Assembly: GCA_041485845.1 (NCBI GenBank)
Contig: JBGPKH010000543.1
Location: 1 to 6,254 of the forward strand
DNA from: OMOG01 sp041485845
GTDB lineage: Bacteria; Acidobacteriota; Terriglobia; Bryobacterales; Bryobacteraceae
Direction: 5' to 3'
DNA length: 6,254 nucleotides
Shown here piece by piece: positions 4,596 to 6,254 of this stretch; positions within the stretch are counted from its first letter, which is position 1; each line of letters begins with the position of its first letter. The translations under genes were made by a program, and so were the position numbers. The notes under the pieces are model-generated. The model did not search any database. It was not told where the DNA came from and saw nothing but the letters and a program-made list of their open reading frames with translations.

Positions 4596-4916
4596 CTAAT
4601 CCACATCGACGGGAAAGCTCACCATCCACAATTCGAGTTGCTCCAGCCGGCTCCTCCAGCGAATCTTGAAATCCTGCATCCAGGTGCGATTCGGATCCAA
4701 ATCCGGTGCGTCGACAACTAACTTTACGAGATTGTCGCGGTACAGCACCCCGCCATGACGCCAGTGGCCTTCCAGTTTCTGCGTCTCATAGCCGGCCGCG
4801 CCAAACCGATCTACGATTTCCAGGACCGCTTCGGCGAGCCAATCGGTTGGCGCTTCACGCCCGTCATTGAACTGGAGGGGGAGCAGCACCTCGAATCGCC
4901 GCCACCTGCTGCTCAT
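4596..4916 (-). CDS. Conserved uncharacterised protein, second gene of minus-strand pair
   Basis: The 106-residue protein shows the conserved pattern FEVLLPLQFNDG (8-19), a central helix ending FGAAGYETQ (38-46), GHWRHGGVLYRDNLVKLVVD (50-69), then PD, and a C-terminal RLEQLELWMVSFPVDV. I recall proteins of this pattern as widespread small hypotheticals in cyanobacteria and GC-rich soil bacteria, without assigned function; this is memory, not a search. The start ATG at 4916 lies 53 bases inside the upstream gene, in another frame, so the two are translationally entangled. Strong internal conservation and no lesions contrast with the decayed neighbours. Fold guess: alpha/beta with a long strand pair; no catalytic motif is evident. 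Confidence 0.72.
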   Translation of the reverse strand: MSSRWRRFEVLLPLQFNDGREAPTDWLAEAVLEIVDRFGAAGYETQKLEGHWRHGGVLYRDNLVKLVVDAPDLDPNRTWMQDFKIRWRSRLEQLELWMVSFPVDVD

Positions 4917-5088
4917 AGGTTGTTTTCCCCTTGACGGTAAACGGAATGTTCTGGTCGGCCAGTGATTCAAGGGCCGCTTCGGGGACCAGATGTTCCCCGG
5001 ACCGGAGGACTCGTCCCGAAAAGCGGCCGAGCAGAAAGGCCAGCGCCCGCTTCTCGGTTTCGCGGTCGGGAAATGTGATGGTAACCAT
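4864..5088 (-). CDS. Conserved uncharacterised small protein, first gene of minus-strand pair
   Basis: The 74-residue protein starts MVTITFPDRETEKRALAFLL and continues GRFSGRVLRSGEHLVPEAAL, LADQNIPFTVKGKTTYEQ. An N-terminal strand, a helix and a short strand-helix suggest a compact alpha/beta domain that may bind the product of the overlapping next gene. An upstream in-frame ATG (5115) overlaps the presumed -10 element, so the ATG at 5088, preceded by a weak AGG, is preferred. I do not know a function. Size, order and 53-base overlap resemble a toxin-antitoxin operon with the smaller partner first. Confidence 0.7.
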   Translation of the reverse strand: MVTITFPDRETEKRALAFLLGRFSGRVLRSGEHLVPEAALESLADQNIPFTVKGKTTYEQQVAAIRGAAPPPVQ

Positions 5089-5111
5089 GGAATGCCTGGA
5101 TCCCGAGTCAA

Positions 5112-5117
5112 TCATAC
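5112..5117 (-). promoter_or_regulatory. Possible -10 of the minus-strand pair
   Basis: On the minus strand TATGAT stands about 24 bases before the ATG at 5088 and matches five of six consensus bases. The candidate -35 (TGGCCG, 17-base spacing) is poor. Confidence 0.35.
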
Positions 5118-5162
5118 ACCCGCATTCGCCGCGCGGCCAGGCGGCCGCCAGCCGGCCCGCTC

Positions 5163-5434
5163 CTATCGCGTGAATTTGGACGCCGCCGCCAGGTGCGCGC
5201 AGTTGCCGGCGCCGTACTCTCGAACAAGCGCAGCAAGGCGGCTTTGACGGGTGGTTCCGAGAGGCCTATCTCGTGGGCAATCTCCTTGTTGCGCACGCCT
5301 CGGCACACTCTGGTCAGGACGTCGTTCTCGCGGGCGCTGGCCGCGGGGTGCGGGGTGCGCGGGTTCCGGCCGCAGCGGTGGATCCCGAACGGGATCTCGG
5401 CCTTCAGCACTTGCGCCGAAGCGCTTCCGGCCAC
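5163..5434 (-). pseudogene. LuxR/NarL-type response regulator, decayed C-terminal HTH domain
   Basis: On the minus strand one frame reads ARENDVLTRVCRGVRNKEIA then HEIGLSEPPVKAALLRLFE, a clear LuxR/GerE helix-turn-helix. After that codon the family pattern continues in another frame as YGAGNCAHLAAASKFTR and TAG (5163-5165); restoring one missing base (GAG-AG to GAG-AAG) would rejoin them as LFEKYGAGN. The receiver domain with its phospho-acceptor aspartate is absent upstream, where the UPF0175 remnant begins at 5445 on the other strand. A 5'-truncated, frameshifted relic. Uncorrected, the frame runs on to 5108. Confidence 0.75.
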
Positions 5435-5444
5435 TCCATCAGGG

Positions 5445-5692
5445 CGGCTGGAACTGCCGGGCGGATCTGGTTTCCGCCGCCAGGCTGGATCGGGGCGATG
5501 TATCCCAGGAGGCCGCCAAGCCGATCGCCTTGGAACTGTTTCGTGAAGGGACGGTTGGCCGTGCGGCGGAGTTGCCGGGCGCGCCCCTGGCTTCCTTCAT
5601 GGAGTTCGCCGCCGCTCATGGGGTTCCACCGCTGAATTGCGGCTTGGAGCAGTTGGAAGAGGACAGGCGCCCTGGCCAAGCTCCGTTCGTGA
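5445..5692 (+). pseudogene. UPF0175-type antitoxin, frameshifted remnant
   Basis: The pieces are RLELP (5445-5459), then after one extra G at 5459-5461 ADLVSAARLDRGDVSQEAAK, IALELFREGTVGRAAEL, LASFMEFAAAHGVPPLN and LEQLEEDRR (to 5667/5670), then after a second shift ALAKLRS and TGA at 5690-5692. This matches UPF0175 antitoxins: helix with A-x-x-L-(F/Y)-x-E-G, GRAAEL-type HTH, F-x-x-x-x-x-x-x-G-(V/I)-P and the acidic L-x-E-D end. The restored TGA overlaps the GTG start of the following DUF3368 gene, the usual coupling. No start codon is visible before RLELP. UPF0175 proteins are the known partners of DUF3368 PIN toxins, which supports both calls. Confidence 0.68.
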
Positions 5693-5886
5693 TCGTCGTT
5701 TCGGATTCGCCGCCCCTCATCACTCCGGCAAGAATTGGCCGTCCGGATCGGTTGCCCCGGCTTTTCCCGGCCATCACGATTACTCCGGAAGTATTCGGCG
5801 AAGTTGTGGTCAAGGGCGCGGGACTCAGCGGCGCGTCCGAAATCGCCGCGGCCCAATGGATCGGCGTAGCGCCAGTCAACAACGCC
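5689..5886 (+). pseudogene. DUF3368 PIN-domain toxin, N-terminal third only
   Basis: From the GTG at 5689 the product reads MIVVSDSPPLITPARIGR, LPRLFPAITITPEVFGEVVV, KGAGLSGASEIAAAQWIGVA. It matches the start of DUF3368 proteins (V-V-S-D-T-S-P-L-I-N-L-A-x-I-G, then I-P-x-x-V-x-x-E-V-V-x-x-G), with the first PIN metal-binding aspartate at codon 6 kept but T-S changed to S-P. About 66 residues in, similarity ends and the reading frame continues without a stop into transposase sequence. The remaining acidic residues of the nuclease site are gone, so ribonuclease activity is not expected. Confidence 0.72.
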
Positions 5887-6234
5887 CCGCGCTTGACCGC
5901 CGCCGATCGGGGGTTTCACAGCGCCGACAATGTGCAGCGCTGTCAGCAGGATGGGATCGGGGAGGTGTGCATCCCACAGCGGGGCGGGCAGAAGACCGCG
6001 GAGCAGGAAGCTTTGGAGCGCAGCCCCCAGTTCAAAAAGGGCCAACGATTCCGGGCCGGCATCGAGGGCCGCATCTCGGTGCTGTTTCGTGGTCGGGGCA
6101 TGAAGCGCTGCCGGGCCAAAGGCCGCGAACGGTTCGAGATCCTGGTGGGCGCCGCGGTGCTGGCCAACAATCTGATGCGGATCGCCCAACTGATGGAGGA
6201 CCAGAAAGCGAAGCGAAGACGAGCCGCGGCATAA
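5887..6234 (+). pseudogene. DDE transposase (IS4/IS5/ISNCY-like), C-terminal fragment
   Basis: About 115 residues: RLTAADRGFHSADN with a D at codon 5905-5907, a helix and CIPQRGGQKT, then FKKGQRFRAGIEGRISVLFR with the E at codon 6064-6066, GMKRCRAKG and VGAAVLANNLMRIAQLM. The second D and the E of the DDE triad, the E-G-R-I-S-V-L helix and the A-x-N-L end are typical of IS4-superfamily transposases of the ISNCY kind. The N-terminal DNA-binding part and first catalytic D are missing; instead the frame is fused to DUF3368. The stop at 6232-6234 is near the window edge and no inverted repeat end can be assigned. From 5689 the chimera would be 181 residues. Confidence 0.75.
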
Positions 6235-6254
6235 GACCGCCGCAGCAGTTTTCC

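Noticed and set aside
4446..4721. Plus-strand frame starting ATGCCGAACACGG
   Set aside because: TATAGT upstream is suggestive, but the product has no recognised domain and its second half is antisense to a conserved gene.
4917..5111. N-terminal extension of the 106-residue minus-strand protein to 171 residues
   Set aside because: The extension is the shifted frame of the overlapping 74-residue gene; conserved pattern starts after the ATG at 4916.
5404..6189. 261-codon minus-strand open frame
   Set aside because: Antisense to UPF0175, DUF3368 and transposase motifs; shadow frame.
1..6254. tRNA or rRNA genes, riboswitches, CRISPR arrays
   Set aside because: None seen on reading both strands; no cloverleaf or repeat-spacer pattern found by eye.

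Overview
The window looks like an accessory region of a GC-rich bacterial chromosome. The gene families (kelch protein, dense small toxin-antitoxin loci, an uncharacterised pair of small conserved proteins, NarL-type regulator) and the promoter style remind me of Acidobacteriota of the Solibacter/Bryobacter type. That assignment is an inference from memory of such genomes, not something the sequence proves.

Layout, left to right. (1) 2-583: 3' part of a secreted-type kelch-repeat protein. (2) 645-779: a DsbA/thioredoxin-like fragment, cut off exactly where a toxin-antitoxin cassette begins. (3) 780-1428: ribbon-helix-helix antitoxin and MazF toxin with an ATGA overlap; the toxin has one in-frame TAG at codon 39. 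(4) 1497-2199: an intact TumE-TumA pair, apparently leaderless. (5) 2258-2331: a dispersed repeat made of two modules, A and B. (6) 2376-2946: a DUF4258 gene broken by two mutually compensating frameshifts, followed by an intact YgiT-type zinc-finger partner. (7) 2947-3411: no intact gene; a strong GC hairpin with a U-tract on the minus strand and a decayed beta-rich protein tail. (8) 3412-3950: module A, a 301-bp near-copy of the antitoxin cassette without its MazF, a foreign tail, then module B. (9) 4025-4252: a small leaderless membrane/coiled-coil protein, followed by a short TacT-like GNAT remnant. (10) 4596-5088, minus strand: two overlapping conserved genes of unknown function. (11) 5163-5434, minus: decayed LuxR/NarL C-terminal domain. 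(12) 5445-6234, plus: decayed UPF0175 antitoxin, the N-terminal third of a DUF3368 PIN toxin, and the C-terminal part of a DDE transposase, the last two joined in one open frame.

The unifying theme is a cluster of six toxin-antitoxin-derived loci in about 5.5 kb. Only TumE-TumA is intact. Elsewhere the toxin is interrupted (MazF, DUF4258), lost (second RHH copy) or truncated (GNAT, DUF3368), while three of the antitoxin genes (RHH, zinc finger, RHH copy 2) remain open. In this setting the uncharacterised minus-strand pair at 4596-5088 is the best candidate for something undescribed.
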